Assembly (NCBI GenBank): GCA_017383665.1
Contig: JAFNWA010000192.1
Coordinates: 1-8,471 of the forward strand
Length of the DNA: 8,471 nt
Direction: 5' to 3'
DNA from: Bacteroidaceae bacterium
GTDB taxonomy: Bacteria; Bacteroidota; Bacteroidia; Bacteroidales; Bacteroidaceae
Each line of letters begins with the position of its first letter. Within the stretch, counting starts at the first letter, position 1. The translations under genes and the position numbers were made by a program. This document shows positions 1 to 6,457 of the stretch, piece after piece. The notes beneath the pieces were generated by a model. That model worked only from the letters and a program-made list of their open reading frames with translations, had not been told where the DNA came from and made no database searches.

Positions 1-531
1 GTCTATGACAAAGCATGGTTGCAGGCTGCAGCCTGTGAGAGTGGAATTGATGCTTCACTTTTTGAAAAGGCCGATGAGCGTGAATCAAACTCGCTGTTTG
101 GTGGTTTCTTCAGTATTCACGGTTCAATATCGGAGTATTTTTCGGGCGGCAACTGCATTGACAACGACAACCTTTTTGAAATTCAGAGCGATGCGATACG
201 CAATATCGCACAGAGCGAGAGTTGTATAATTGTAGGTCGCTGTGCCGAGTATGTGTTGCGTGATCATCCGGCAATGCTCAGCGTGTTTATAACAGCCGAC
301 CAGAATGACCGTGTCGAGCGCATCATGCGTGGCGAGAGTCTGGAGCGTGATGCAGCTGTTGAATTCATTGAGAAAAATGACAAGAAGCGTCGTTCGTATC
401 ATGATTACTATGCCACCACGCATTGGGGCGAGGCAAGCAGCTATGACCTTTGTGTGAATATGTCACGGTTGGGCATTGACGGGACTGTCGAGTTGATTAA
501 GCAGTATCTTGCAGCGCGCCTCGCCAAATGA
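1..531 (+). CDS. Cytidylate kinase-like family protein (5' end cut by window)
   Basis: The reading frame is open from the first base, so the gene starts upstream; 176 residues are visible, and the first (V-Y-D-K) already sit inside the fold. The piece resembles the cytidylate kinase-like (AAA_26) P-loop family of Bacteroidales. Seen: an early AAACESGI/FEKADE helix, an IIVGRCAEYVL segment at visible residues 77-86, and a lid-like basic stretch (KNDKKRRSYHDYY, about 125-137) followed by HWGEASSYDLCVN, where family members carry WG...YDLCVNSS. Roughly 25-30 residues, including the GRQxGSGG-type P-loop, should lie before the window; this is from memory of family length (about 200-220). The true substrate of this subfamily is not established, so it should not be equated with Cmk. 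A TTG at 19-21 is only an internal codon. The stop overlaps the next start (ATGA), which suggests translational coupling. Confidence 0.85.
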   Translation, partial: VYDKAWLQAAACESGIDASLFEKADERESNSLFGGFFSIHGSISEYFSGGNCIDNDNLFEIQSDAIRNIAQSESCIIVGRCAEYVLRDHPAMLSVFITADQNDRVERIMRGESLERDAAVEFIEKNDKKRRSYHDYYATTHWGEASSYDLCVNMSRLGIDGTVELIKQYLAARLAK

Positions 532-1016
532 AACGCATAGGAATCCTTTCCGACACACATGGTTATTGGGACGACCGCTATCTGTTGCATTTTGCCGATT
601 GTGACGAGATATGGCATGCCGGTGACATTGGCACTCCGTTGATTATTGAACGCCTCGAGGAGCATTGCCCTGTGCGTGCCGTATGTGGGAATATTGATGG
701 GCGGGAACTGAGCCTCCGTTTTGACGATGTGCAGCATTTCAAGATAGAGGAGTGCAATGTGATGATGACTCACATTGGCGGTTATCCCGGGAAATACTCT
801 CCCGGAATACGCAAGGAGTTATACGATGCGAGGCCAAATCTCTTTGTTGCCGGGCACTCTCACATACTCAAGGTTATGCACGATGATGTCTTGGGATGCC
901 TGCATGTAAATCCGGGTGCAGCCGGCAGGCAAGGATGGCAGGTTGTGCGTACGCTTGTGAAACTTACAATAGACGGCAAGGAAATCAAGGATCTTGAAGT
1001 TATTGAATTGTCATAG
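528..1016 (+). CDS. Metallophosphoesterase, YfcE/MJ0936 family
   Basis: A 162-residue calcineurin-like phosphoesterase of the small YfcE/MJ0936 type, which hydrolyses phosphodiesters with a two-metal centre. All metal-binding motifs are visible: SDTHG (Asp9, His11), HAGDIG (Asp33), GNID (Asn55; many relatives have GNCD), THIGGYPGK (His82) and GHSH (His110, His112), then HVNPGAAGR near 127. The enzyme should therefore be catalytically intact. Length matches the family (about 150-180). There is no signal peptide or membrane segment, so it is probably cytoplasmic. The start is the ATG overlapping the upstream stop by 4 nt; no other ATG gives the beta-strand MKRIGILSD that must begin the fold. 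The physiological substrate cannot be read from sequence, and the pairing with the cytidylate kinase-like gene does not settle it. Confidence 0.93.
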   Translation: MKRIGILSDTHGYWDDRYLLHFADCDEIWHAGDIGTPLIIERLEEHCPVRAVCGNIDGRELSLRFDDVQHFKIEECNVMMTHIGGYPGKYSPGIRKELYDARPNLFVAGHSHILKVMHDDVLGCLHVNPGAAGRQGWQVVRTLVKLTIDGKEIKDLEVIELS

Positions 1017-1052
1017 CAAGTCTCAATTAAATGAGATTAAAGTAAGGATAAA

Positions 1053-1084
1053 TTTCCCAGTGTAAGGCAAATTGTTTATCTTCG
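1053..1084 (+). promoter_or_regulatory. Candidate Bacteroidota promoter for ilvE-trmB-dabb-mrp
   Basis: TTTC at 1053-1056 (consensus -33 TTTG) and TATCTTCG at 1077-1084 (consensus -7 TAnnTTTG, one mismatch) are 20 nt apart, within the usual spacing. Initiation would fall about 1090, leaving an untranslated leader of roughly 25 nt before the ATG at 1115. It is the best match in the 98-nt gap. Inferred from consensus only; each element carries one mismatch. Confidence 0.45.
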
Positions 1085-1114
1085 CGAGTTGAATTTAAGA
1101 AAATTATATACAAA

Positions 1115-2134
1115 ATGGATAATATGGATTGGTCAAACATTGGATTTGGTTACAGAAAAACCAATGGAAATGTGCGCTGCTATTATAAAGATGGTGCATG
1201 GGGTGAGGTTGAGGTTTCTACGGACGAATATATAAATATTCACATGGCGGCAACCTGTTTACACTATGGTCAGAGCGCCTTTGAGGGTCTAAAGGCTTTT
1301 CGTGGCAAGGACGGAAAGGTTCGCGTTTTCCGTCTCGAAGCCAATGCTGAGCGTTTGAGAAATAGTTGTGATGGTATTCTGATGCCACATATCAGTACGG
1401 AACTTTTCCGCGAAATGGTTACTAAGGTGGTAGAACACAATATTGATTTTGTTCCTCCTTATGAAAGCGGTGCTTCGCTCTACATACGCCCTCTCCTCAT
1501 TGGAACAAGTGCACAGGTCGGTGTAAATCCATCCAAGGAGTATCTTTTTGTAATGTTTGTTACTCCTGTGGGTCCCTATTTCAAGAAGGGTTTTGCTGTG
1601 AATGATTTTGTAATATACCGCCATTGCGACCGTGCGGCTCCTCTTGGTACCGGCCGTTATAAGGTTGGTGGCAACTATGCTGCCGGAATGAAGGCAAGTT
1701 GTCAAGCTCATAGCGAGGGCTATGCGTGCGAAATATATTTGGATGCAAAGGAGAAAAAATATATTGATGAGTGCGGCGCAGCCAACTTTATAGGTATAAA
1801 AGGTAATAGCTATGTGACGCCTAAATCTACATCCATACTGCCTTCAATTACAAACAACAGCCTTATGCGACTTGCAGCCGATATGGGTATGACAGTGGAG
1901 CAGCGACAAATTCCGGAGGAAGAACTTTCCACATTTGATGAGGCCGGTGCTTGCGGTACGGCTGCTGTAGTTTCGCCGATAGGTCGCATTGACGATGTTG
2001 AAAAGGGTGTCTCTTATGTGATTTCAAAAGATGGCAAACCGGGCCCTGTTCTTACAGAACTTTACACAAAACTGCGTGCAATACAGTATGGAGATATTGC
2101 CGACCCTTATGGCTGGGTAACTGTCATTGAATAA
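1115..2134 (+). CDS. ilvE: Branched-chain amino acid aminotransferase
   Basis: A 339-residue fold-type IV PLP enzyme that interconverts Val, Leu and Ile with their 2-oxo acids, using glutamate/2-oxoglutarate. Seen: HYGQSAFEGLKAFRG (50-64), FRLEANAERLRNSC (72-85), SLYIRPLLIGT (121-131), the PLP-lysine segment GTGRYKVGGNYAAG with Lys183, the class-IV signature region YIDECGAANFIGI (Glu219), the SILPSITN phosphate-binding turn (240-247) and GACGTAAVVSPIGRI (278-292). Length and motif order fit the long type II branch (mammalian/fungal-like, about 340-360) rather than the roughly 305-residue E. coli type. The redox CxxC of mammalian mitochondrial BCAT is absent; only Cys280 is in that area. The start ATG sits in a typical A-rich leader (ACAAAATGG); a second ATG three codons later is possible. 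It is the first gene of the run with trmB 10 nt downstream. Confidence 0.95.
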   Translation: MDNMDWSNIGFGYRKTNGNVRCYYKDGAWGEVEVSTDEYINIHMAATCLHYGQSAFEGLKAFRGKDGKVRVFRLEANAERLRNSCDGILMPHISTELFREMVTKVVEHNIDFVPPYESGASLYIRPLLIGTSAQVGVNPSKEYLFVMFVTPVGPYFKKGFAVNDFVIYRHCDRAAPLGTGRYKVGGNYAAGMKASCQAHSEGYACEIYLDAKEKKYIDECGAANFIGIKGNSYVTPKSTSILPSITNNSLMRLAADMGMTVEQRQIPEEELSTFDEAGACGTAAVVSPIGRIDDVEKGVSYVISKDGKPGPVLTELYTKLRAIQYGDIADPYGWVTVIE

Positions 2135-2144
2135 TGATAATGGT

Positions 2145-2903
2145 ATGGGAAAAGGAAAACTGAAGAAATTTGCCGACATGGCGGCATATCCGAATGTCAT
2201 TGAACATCCCTATTCGATGATTGATGATGTGGATTTTCCGCTTAAAGGCAATTGGAAACATGACTTTTTTAAGAATGATAATCCGATAGTTCTTGAATTG
2301 GGTTGCGGTAGGGGTGAATATACAGTAGCTCTTGCTCGTCGCTTCCCCAACAAGAATTTTATTGGAGTAGATATAAAAGGAGCGCGAATGTGGACCGGTG
2401 CAACCGAGGCTCTCGAGGATGGCCTGGCAAATGTAGGTTTCTTGCGTACCAATATTGAAATTATTGATCGTTTGTTTGCTGCAGGTGAGGTGAGTGAGAT
2501 TTGGCTCACATTCCCCGATCCCCAGATGAAGAAACAGACAAAGCGTCTTACATCGTCCCTTTTCCTTGCGCGTTACCGCAATATTCTTTCAAGTGATGCT
2601 GTTGTGCACTTGAAGACTGATAGTAACTTCATGTTTACATATACCAGGTATATAACCCAGGTTAACAACCTGCCCGTAGTGGAGTGTATTGAAGATGTGC
2701 ATGGACAGGAAGAGGTGAGTGATGTGCTACAAATACGCACCTATTACGAATCGCAGTGGCTGTCACGCGGAATAACAATAAAATACATCGCCTTCAATCT
2801 GCCGGCAATGGAACAATATACCGAGCCCGATGTTGAGATTGAATTGGATGAGTATCGTAGCTATGGACGCAGCAAGAGGAGCTGTCTTGAAACAACCAAA
2901 TAA
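2145..2903 (+). CDS. trmB: tRNA (guanine46-N7)-methyltransferase
   Basis: 252 residues; transfers methyl from S-adenosylmethionine to N7 of G46 in the tRNA variable loop. Seen: SAM motif I VLELGCGRGEYT (49-60), the acidic residue at the end of strand 2 (VDIKGARMW, Asp76), RTNIEIIDRLF (101-111), the family signature LTFPDPQMKKQTKRL (121-135, Asp125) and LKTDSNFMF (156-164). The C-terminal EPDVEIELDEYRSYGRSKRS resembles the Bacteroidales form I recall. An in-frame TTG at 2127 would add six residues and overlap ilvE; I chose the ATG at 2145 because MGKGKLKKFADM matches the N-terminus I remember for Bacteroides homologues and it lies 10 nt after the ilvE stop. It probably depends on the ilvE promoter. 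Confidence 0.95.
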   Translation: MGKGKLKKFADMAAYPNVIEHPYSMIDDVDFPLKGNWKHDFFKNDNPIVLELGCGRGEYTVALARRFPNKNFIGVDIKGARMWTGATEALEDGLANVGFLRTNIEIIDRLFAAGEVSEIWLTFPDPQMKKQTKRLTSSLFLARYRNILSSDAVVHLKTDSNFMFTYTRYITQVNNLPVVECIEDVHGQEEVSDVLQIRTYYESQWLSRGITIKYIAFNLPAMEQYTEPDVEIELDEYRSYGRSKRSCLETTK

Positions 2904-2916
2904 CAGGAAAGAATTC

Positions 2917-3219
2917 ATGTTCAAACATATTGTAATGTGGCGCTTCATTGATGGCGCAAATGGAAAGAGCAAGGCCGAGCACGCCTTGTGGGTGAAAGAA
3001 CATCTTGAGGCTCTCGTTGGTGTCATTCCCGAGATAAAGGCTCTCGAGGTGGGTATAAATGTGTGCAATGCTGCTACAGCATATGATGCTGTTCTGGTTT
3101 CGGTTTTTGACGATGCCGATGCTATGGAACGCTATAAAGTGCATCCTGCACACATGGAGGTTGCTACATATTTTAAAGGTATAACCGAAGGTCGTGCAGA
3201 GGCCGACTATAACATCTGA
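2917..3219 (+). CDS. Dabb (stress-responsive A/B barrel) domain protein
   Basis: A 100-residue single-domain protein of the Dabb family (dimeric ferredoxin-like alpha/beta barrel). Seen: the N-terminal strand MFKHIVMWRF, a helix around 22-35 ending before the second strand (ALEVGINV, 42-49), the strand YDAVLVSVF (56-64), and the family-typical motif HPAHMEVATYFKGITEGRAEADY (starting at 76), in which the HP..H segment is characteristic. Molecular roles in this family vary (plant stress proteins, polyketide cyclases, many unknown bacterial members), so no reaction is assigned. The ATG at 2917 is preceded by AGGAAAG, one of the few Shine-Dalgarno-like sequences in the window; an earlier in-frame TTG inside trmB is rejected since it would precede the first strand. 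It lies 13 nt after trmB and 11 nt before mrp, so it is surely cotranscribed. Confidence 0.88.
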   Translation: MFKHIVMWRFIDGANGKSKAEHALWVKEHLEALVGVIPEIKALEVGINVCNAATAYDAVLVSVFDDADAMERYKVHPAHMEVATYFKGITEGRAEADYNI

Positions 3220-3230
3220 TTCATTTGACT

Positions 3231-4334
3231 ATGGCGCTCTATCCAAAACTTATAATGGATGCACTTGAAAAGGTGCGTTATCCGGGTAACGGCAAGAACC
3301 TTGTGGAGGCTGGAATGGTCGATGACAATATACGCATTGACGGAAACAAGGTGAGTTTCTCGCTTATCTTTGACAAACCAACCGACCCGTTTATCCGTTC
3401 GGTGGTTAAATCGGCCGAGGCTGCCATTCACATGTATGTGGGCAAAAATGTTGAGATTGAGGGTAATATCAGCGTTGTGAGCCGTCAGGCAATGCGCCCC
3501 GAGGTGGGCAAGTTCTTGCCGCAGGTGAAGAATGTCATTGCTATTTCGTCGGGAAAAGGTGGTGTAGGCAAATCAACAGTGTCTGCAAATCTCGCAATCG
3601 CATTGGCACGCCTTGGCTACAAGGTTGGTCTGCTTGATGCCGATATCTTCGGCCCTTCTATTCCAAAGATGTTCAGCGTAGAGGATGCCCGTCCCTACAG
3701 CGAGCATATTGATGGTCGTGATCTTATCAAGCCTATAGAAAGATATGGAGTAAAATTGCTCTCTATCGGTTTCTTTGTGGATCCCGACCAGGCTATTCTG
3801 TGGCGTGGTGGTATGGCAAGCAATGCCTTGAAACAACTTATTGCCGATGCCAATTGGGGCGAATTGGACTACTTCCTCATTGACCTCCCTCCCGGTACAA
3901 GCGATATACACCTTACCATTGTGCAATGCCTTGCATTGACAGGTGCTGTTGTAGTGACAACGCCGCAGGAGGTGGCTTTGGCCGCCGCCATAAAGGGTGT
4001 GAATATGTTTATCAATGACAAGGTGAGCGTGCCTATACTTGGTTTGGTTGAGAATATGGCCTGGTTTACCCCGGCCGAGTTGCCCAATAATAAATATTAC
4101 ATTTTTGGTAAGGACGGCGGTAAGCGTATGGCTGAATCGTATGGTATTCCTCTTATCGGACAGATACCTCTTGTGCAGAATATATGCGAGAGTGGAGATG
4201 CCGGTGCCCCGGCTGCAATAAATGTTGCTTCGCCCGACGGTCAAGCCTTTATGCAGGTTGCGGCAGCACTTGTTGAACAGACTGATAGGCGCAATTCAGA
4301 ACTGCCAAAGAGTAAAATCGTCGGTGTACAATAA
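3231..4334 (+). CDS. mrp: Mrp/NBP35-family P-loop ATPase (iron-sulfur cluster carrier type)
   Basis: 367 residues in two parts. The N-terminal ~90 form a MIP18/DUF59-like domain (YPKLIMDALEKVRYPG at 4-19). A SIMIBI-class ATPase domain follows: deviant Walker A SSGKGGVGKST (106-116) with the intra-switch lysine, switch I LLDADIFGPSIP (134-145), LSIGFFVDPDQAILWRGGM (177-195) and switch II LIDLPPGTSDIHLT (216-229). Mrp/ApbC proteins are thought to carry and hand over [4Fe-4S] clusters with ATP-dependent conformational change. Here the region where E. coli Mrp carries ENM...CxxCG reads VENMAWFTPAELPNNKYYIFG (273-293), without cysteine, so the usual cluster-bridging pair is missing. The start is the ATG 11 nt after the Dabb stop; a TTG two codons earlier is less likely. 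Last gene before the terminator. Confidence 0.93.
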   Translation: MALYPKLIMDALEKVRYPGNGKNLVEAGMVDDNIRIDGNKVSFSLIFDKPTDPFIRSVVKSAEAAIHMYVGKNVEIEGNISVVSRQAMRPEVGKFLPQVKNVIAISSGKGGVGKSTVSANLAIALARLGYKVGLLDADIFGPSIPKMFSVEDARPYSEHIDGRDLIKPIERYGVKLLSIGFFVDPDQAILWRGGMASNALKQLIADANWGELDYFLIDLPPGTSDIHLTIVQCLALTGAVVVTTPQEVALAAAIKGVNMFINDKVSVPILGLVENMAWFTPAELPNNKYYIFGKDGGKRMAESYGIPLIGQIPLVQNICESGDAGAPAAINVASPDGQAFMQVAAALVEQTDRRNSELPKSKIVGVQ

Positions 4335-4338
4335 AAAA

Positions 4339-4376
4339 GTATCGGCAGCATCTTTGTGTGCTGCCGATATTTTTTT
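4339..4376 (+). terminator. Bidirectional intrinsic terminator between converging operons
   Basis: Perfect 10-bp stem ATCGGCAGCA (4341-4350) / TGCTGCCGAT (4359-4368), extended by a T-A pair at 4340/4369, with an 8-nt loop. A run of seven T (4370-4376) follows on the plus strand for mrp. An A6 run (4333-4338) flanks the other side, giving a U-run on the minus strand. The minus-strand gene stop (4379-4381) lies only 2 nt from the T run, so the one hairpin can end both operons. Confidence 0.93.
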
Positions 4377-4378
4377 GT

Positions 4379-4597
4379 TTACATTTTTTTCACTTGGAGA
4401 TAGAAGTATATTGCTGCTGCGATGAAAAGTACTCCAATTATGCCATATATCCATCTTGCGCCCTTGCGCTTAAATCTCTTTACAAGGTAACGGGTGTTCT
4501 CGGTTGTAAAGAACCACTCCCAATCAAGCAGTGATGCCAGCAGGGCTGTGATGCCTGCCAATAGAAATATGAGCTGTATAATGTGGTGTATTATCAT
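4379..4597 (-). CDS. Small two-helix membrane protein, immunity-17-like
   Basis: 72 residues with two predicted membrane helices: about 5-23 (HIIQLIFLLAGITALLASL) and about 49-67 (WIYGIIGVLFIAAAIYFYL). Between them is a soluble loop with DWEWFFTTENTRYLVKRFKRKGARW. The two-helix layout, the aromatic DWEWFF after helix 1 and the basic GAR before helix 2 recall the Imm17 (immunity protein 17) family, whose members often carry this name in Bacteroides genomes. That is recognition from memory and unproven here, and no toxin gene is adjacent. With two helices and basic residues in the loop, the loop is probably cytoplasmic. Starts 3 nt after the thiL stop and ends at the terminator, so it is the last gene of the lpxK operon. 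It could equally be a housekeeping small membrane protein. Confidence 0.8.
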   Translation of the reverse strand: MIIHHIIQLIFLLAGITALLASLLDWEWFFTTENTRYLVKRFKRKGARWIYGIIGVLFIAAAIYFYLQVKKM

Positions 4598-4600
4598 AGA

Positions 4601-5638
4601 TTACTGCTCTTGCGGTGTCCAACCTTGAGCTTTCAGCTGCATTTCGACGCCGTCGCGTGTGATGAGTGCAAGTCCCATGTTGTCGCTCACAATATGTCCC
4701 ACAACGCGTACATCCTTCATTGCTGCCACCTTCTCGTGGTCGGCAATGGGGACTGTGAACAACAATTCATAGTCCTCGCCACCTCCCAATGCACAGGTTA
4801 TGACATTCAGGTTCAGTTCCTCTGCCATAATTGCTGTCTGGTAGTCAATGGGTATGCGCTCCTCGTAGATGCGGCATCCCACGCCGCTCTGCTTGCAGAT
4901 GTGCATGAGTTCAGATGCAAGGCCGTCGCTGATATCCATCATCGCAGTTGGCTTGATATTCTCGCTGCGCAGTTTCTCAATGATGTCTTTTCTTGCTTCG
5001 GGTTTTAATTGGCGTTCAAGGATATATTCCTTACCCGAGAAATCGGGCTGCATATCTTTGCCGGCTGTCGCAATCTTCTCGCGCTCAAGTAGCTGCAGTC
5101 CCATGTATGCTGCACCCAAGTTGCCTGTAACACAGATGAGGTCGGTCTCCTTTGCACCATCTCTTCTCACTGCAGTTCCCTTGGGGGCAGTTCCTGTTGC
5201 AGTGATGCTTATGGCTAGTCCTGTGAGTGATGATGTAGTGTCGCCGCCGATAATGTCAACGCCATACTGCTCGCACGCAAGGCGCATGCCCGAGTACAAC
5301 TCCTCAACATCCTCAATGCAGAACTTGCGGCTCAAAGCTAGCGATACGGTAATCTGCTTTGGAGTGCCGTTCATTGCGTATATATCCGAGATATTGGCAA
5401 CTACAGCCTTGTATCCAAGGTGCTTGAGCGGGAAATATGTGAGGTCAAAGTGAACGCCCTCCATGAGCAGGTCTGTGGTGACGAGAACCTCCTCGTCACC
5501 GCTGAACTGCAATATGGCAGCATCATCGCCAACTCCCTTCACGGTCTCTTTGTTGGCAGGTGTAATCTCCTTTGTCAGTCGCTCGATGAGGCCGAACTCG
5601 CCGAGTGATGATATTTCTGTGCGTGTTTTAGTGTTCAT
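4601..5638 (-). CDS. thiL: Thiamine-monophosphate kinase
   Basis: 345 residues of the PurM/ThiL fold; phosphorylates thiamine monophosphate to thiamine diphosphate with ATP, the last step of cofactor synthesis. Seen: GEFGLIERL near the N-terminus (13-21), GVGDDAAIL (35-43), TTDLLMEGVHFDL (54-66), ANISDIYAMNG (81-91), YGVDIIGGDTTSS (125-137), TGNLGAAYMGLQLL (171-184), MMDISDGLASEL (233-244) and GGGEDYELLFTV (285-296). These cover the Mg-ATP aspartates and the dimer-interface ATP site, so the enzyme looks complete; length fits the family. The start ATG is 9 nt after the punA stop, and MNTKTRTEISSLGEFG gives the expected short lead into the first motif. Middle gene of the minus-strand operon. 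No thiamine riboswitch is visible, as expected for an internal gene. Confidence 0.96.
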   Translation of the reverse strand: MNTKTRTEISSLGEFGLIERLTKEITPANKETVKGVGDDAAILQFSGDEEVLVTTDLLMEGVHFDLTYFPLKHLGYKAVVANISDIYAMNGTPKQITVSLALSRKFCIEDVEELYSGMRLACEQYGVDIIGGDTTSSLTGLAISITATGTAPKGTAVRRDGAKETDLICVTGNLGAAYMGLQLLEREKIATAGKDMQPDFSGKEYILERQLKPEARKDIIEKLRSENIKPTAMMDISDGLASELMHICKQSGVGCRIYEERIPIDYQTAIMAEELNLNVITCALGGGEDYELLFTVPIADHEKVAAMKDVRVVGHIVSDNMGLALITRDGVEMQLKAQGWTPQEQ

Positions 5639-5647
5639 GGCTGTTTG

Positions 5648-6457
5648 TTATGCGCGGTTTACGATTTCGCGGAATATTGTTGTCATCTTTGGCTGTGCCT
5701 CGTCGGCAGCCTTCTGAACCTCCTCGTGGCTGCACTCGACAACGATGCCCTCCACGCCAAGGTCAGTGATTACTGAGATACCGAACACGCGGATTCCGCA
5801 GTGGCGAGCGACGATAACCTCGGGTACTGTTGACATGCCGACAGCATCACCGCCCATGCGGTGGAACATGCGGTATTCGGCAGGTGTCTCAAATGTAGGA
5901 CCCTGTGTGCCAAGGTATATGCCTTCAACTACGCGGATGCCTTTCTCGGCTGCAATCTCCTTTGCCATTGCTATGAGACCCTTGTCATATGCCGCACTCA
6001 TGTCGGGGAAACGGTCGCCATAAGGGATATTCTTGCCGCGCAAAGGATGCTCGGGGAAGAAGTTTATGTGGTCATTGATGATCATGAGGTCACCGATGAG
6101 GAAATCGGGGTTCATGCCACCGGCTGCGTTTGATACAAAGAGTGTCTTGATGCCAAGTTCACGCATTACTCGTACGGGGAATGTTACCTCTTTCATTGAA
6201 TAGCCCTCATAGAAGTGGAAACGGCCCTGCATTGCCATAATCTCCTTGTTGCCGAGTTTTCCAAAGATGAGCTTTCCTGAATGACCCTCTACGGTAGAAA
6301 GCGGAAAGTTTGGAATATCCTTGTATTCAATCTCATATTTGTCGGTAATCTCATTTACAAGGCTACCAAGGCCGGTACCCAATATAATTGCGGTTTCTGG
6401 GGCTGTCGTCATCTTGCCTTTGAGGAACTCAGCTGTTTCTTGGATTTTCTGTAACAT
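5648..6457 (-). CDS. punA: Purine nucleoside phosphorylase, trimeric (PNP/MTAP) family
   Basis: 269 residues; splits purine (deoxy)nucleosides with phosphate to base and (deoxy)ribose-1-phosphate in purine salvage. Seen: phosphate-binding GTGLGSL (27-33), VEGHSGKLIFG (56-66), MQGRFHFYEGYS (76-87), VSNAAGGMNP (108-117), TQGPTFETPAEY with Glu190 (equivalent to human Glu201), GMSTVPEVIVARHCG (207-221) and VFGISVITD (224-232). Asp232 stands where human and most trimeric PNPs have Asn243. The start ATG at 6455-6457 (MLQKIQETAEFLKGK) matches the N-terminus I know for Bacteroides PunA; an in-frame ATG 19 codons earlier would deepen the overlap with lpxK and is not favoured. The chosen start still overlaps the lpxK 3' end by 29 nt. 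No Shine-Dalgarno is seen; the leader is A/T-rich (CCAAAATATATACAACT). Confidence 0.95.
   Translation of the reverse strand: MLQKIQETAEFLKGKMTTAPETAIILGTGLGSLVNEITDKYEIEYKDIPNFPLSTVEGHSGKLIFGKLGNKEIMAMQGRFHFYEGYSMKEVTFPVRVMRELGIKTLFVSNAAGGMNPDFLIGDLMIINDHINFFPEHPLRGKNIPYGDRFPDMSAAYDKGLIAMAKEIAAEKGIRVVEGIYLGTQGPTFETPAEYRMFHRMGGDAVGMSTVPEVIVARHCGIRVFGISVITDLGVEGIVVECSHEEVQKAADEAQPKMTTIFREIVNRA

Noticed and set aside
1021..1036. Inverted repeat TCTCA...TGAGA after the metallophosphoesterase gene
   Set aside because: Only a 5-bp AT-containing stem with no T run; too weak to call a terminator.
1289..1711. 140-codon open frame antisense to ilvE
   Set aside because: Opposite a strongly conserved gene, no motif, no leader sequence; a shadow frame.
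3573..4244. 223-codon open frame on the minus strand inside mrp
   Set aside because: Lies wholly opposite a well-supported conserved gene; the translation shows no domain character. It is a codon-bias shadow.
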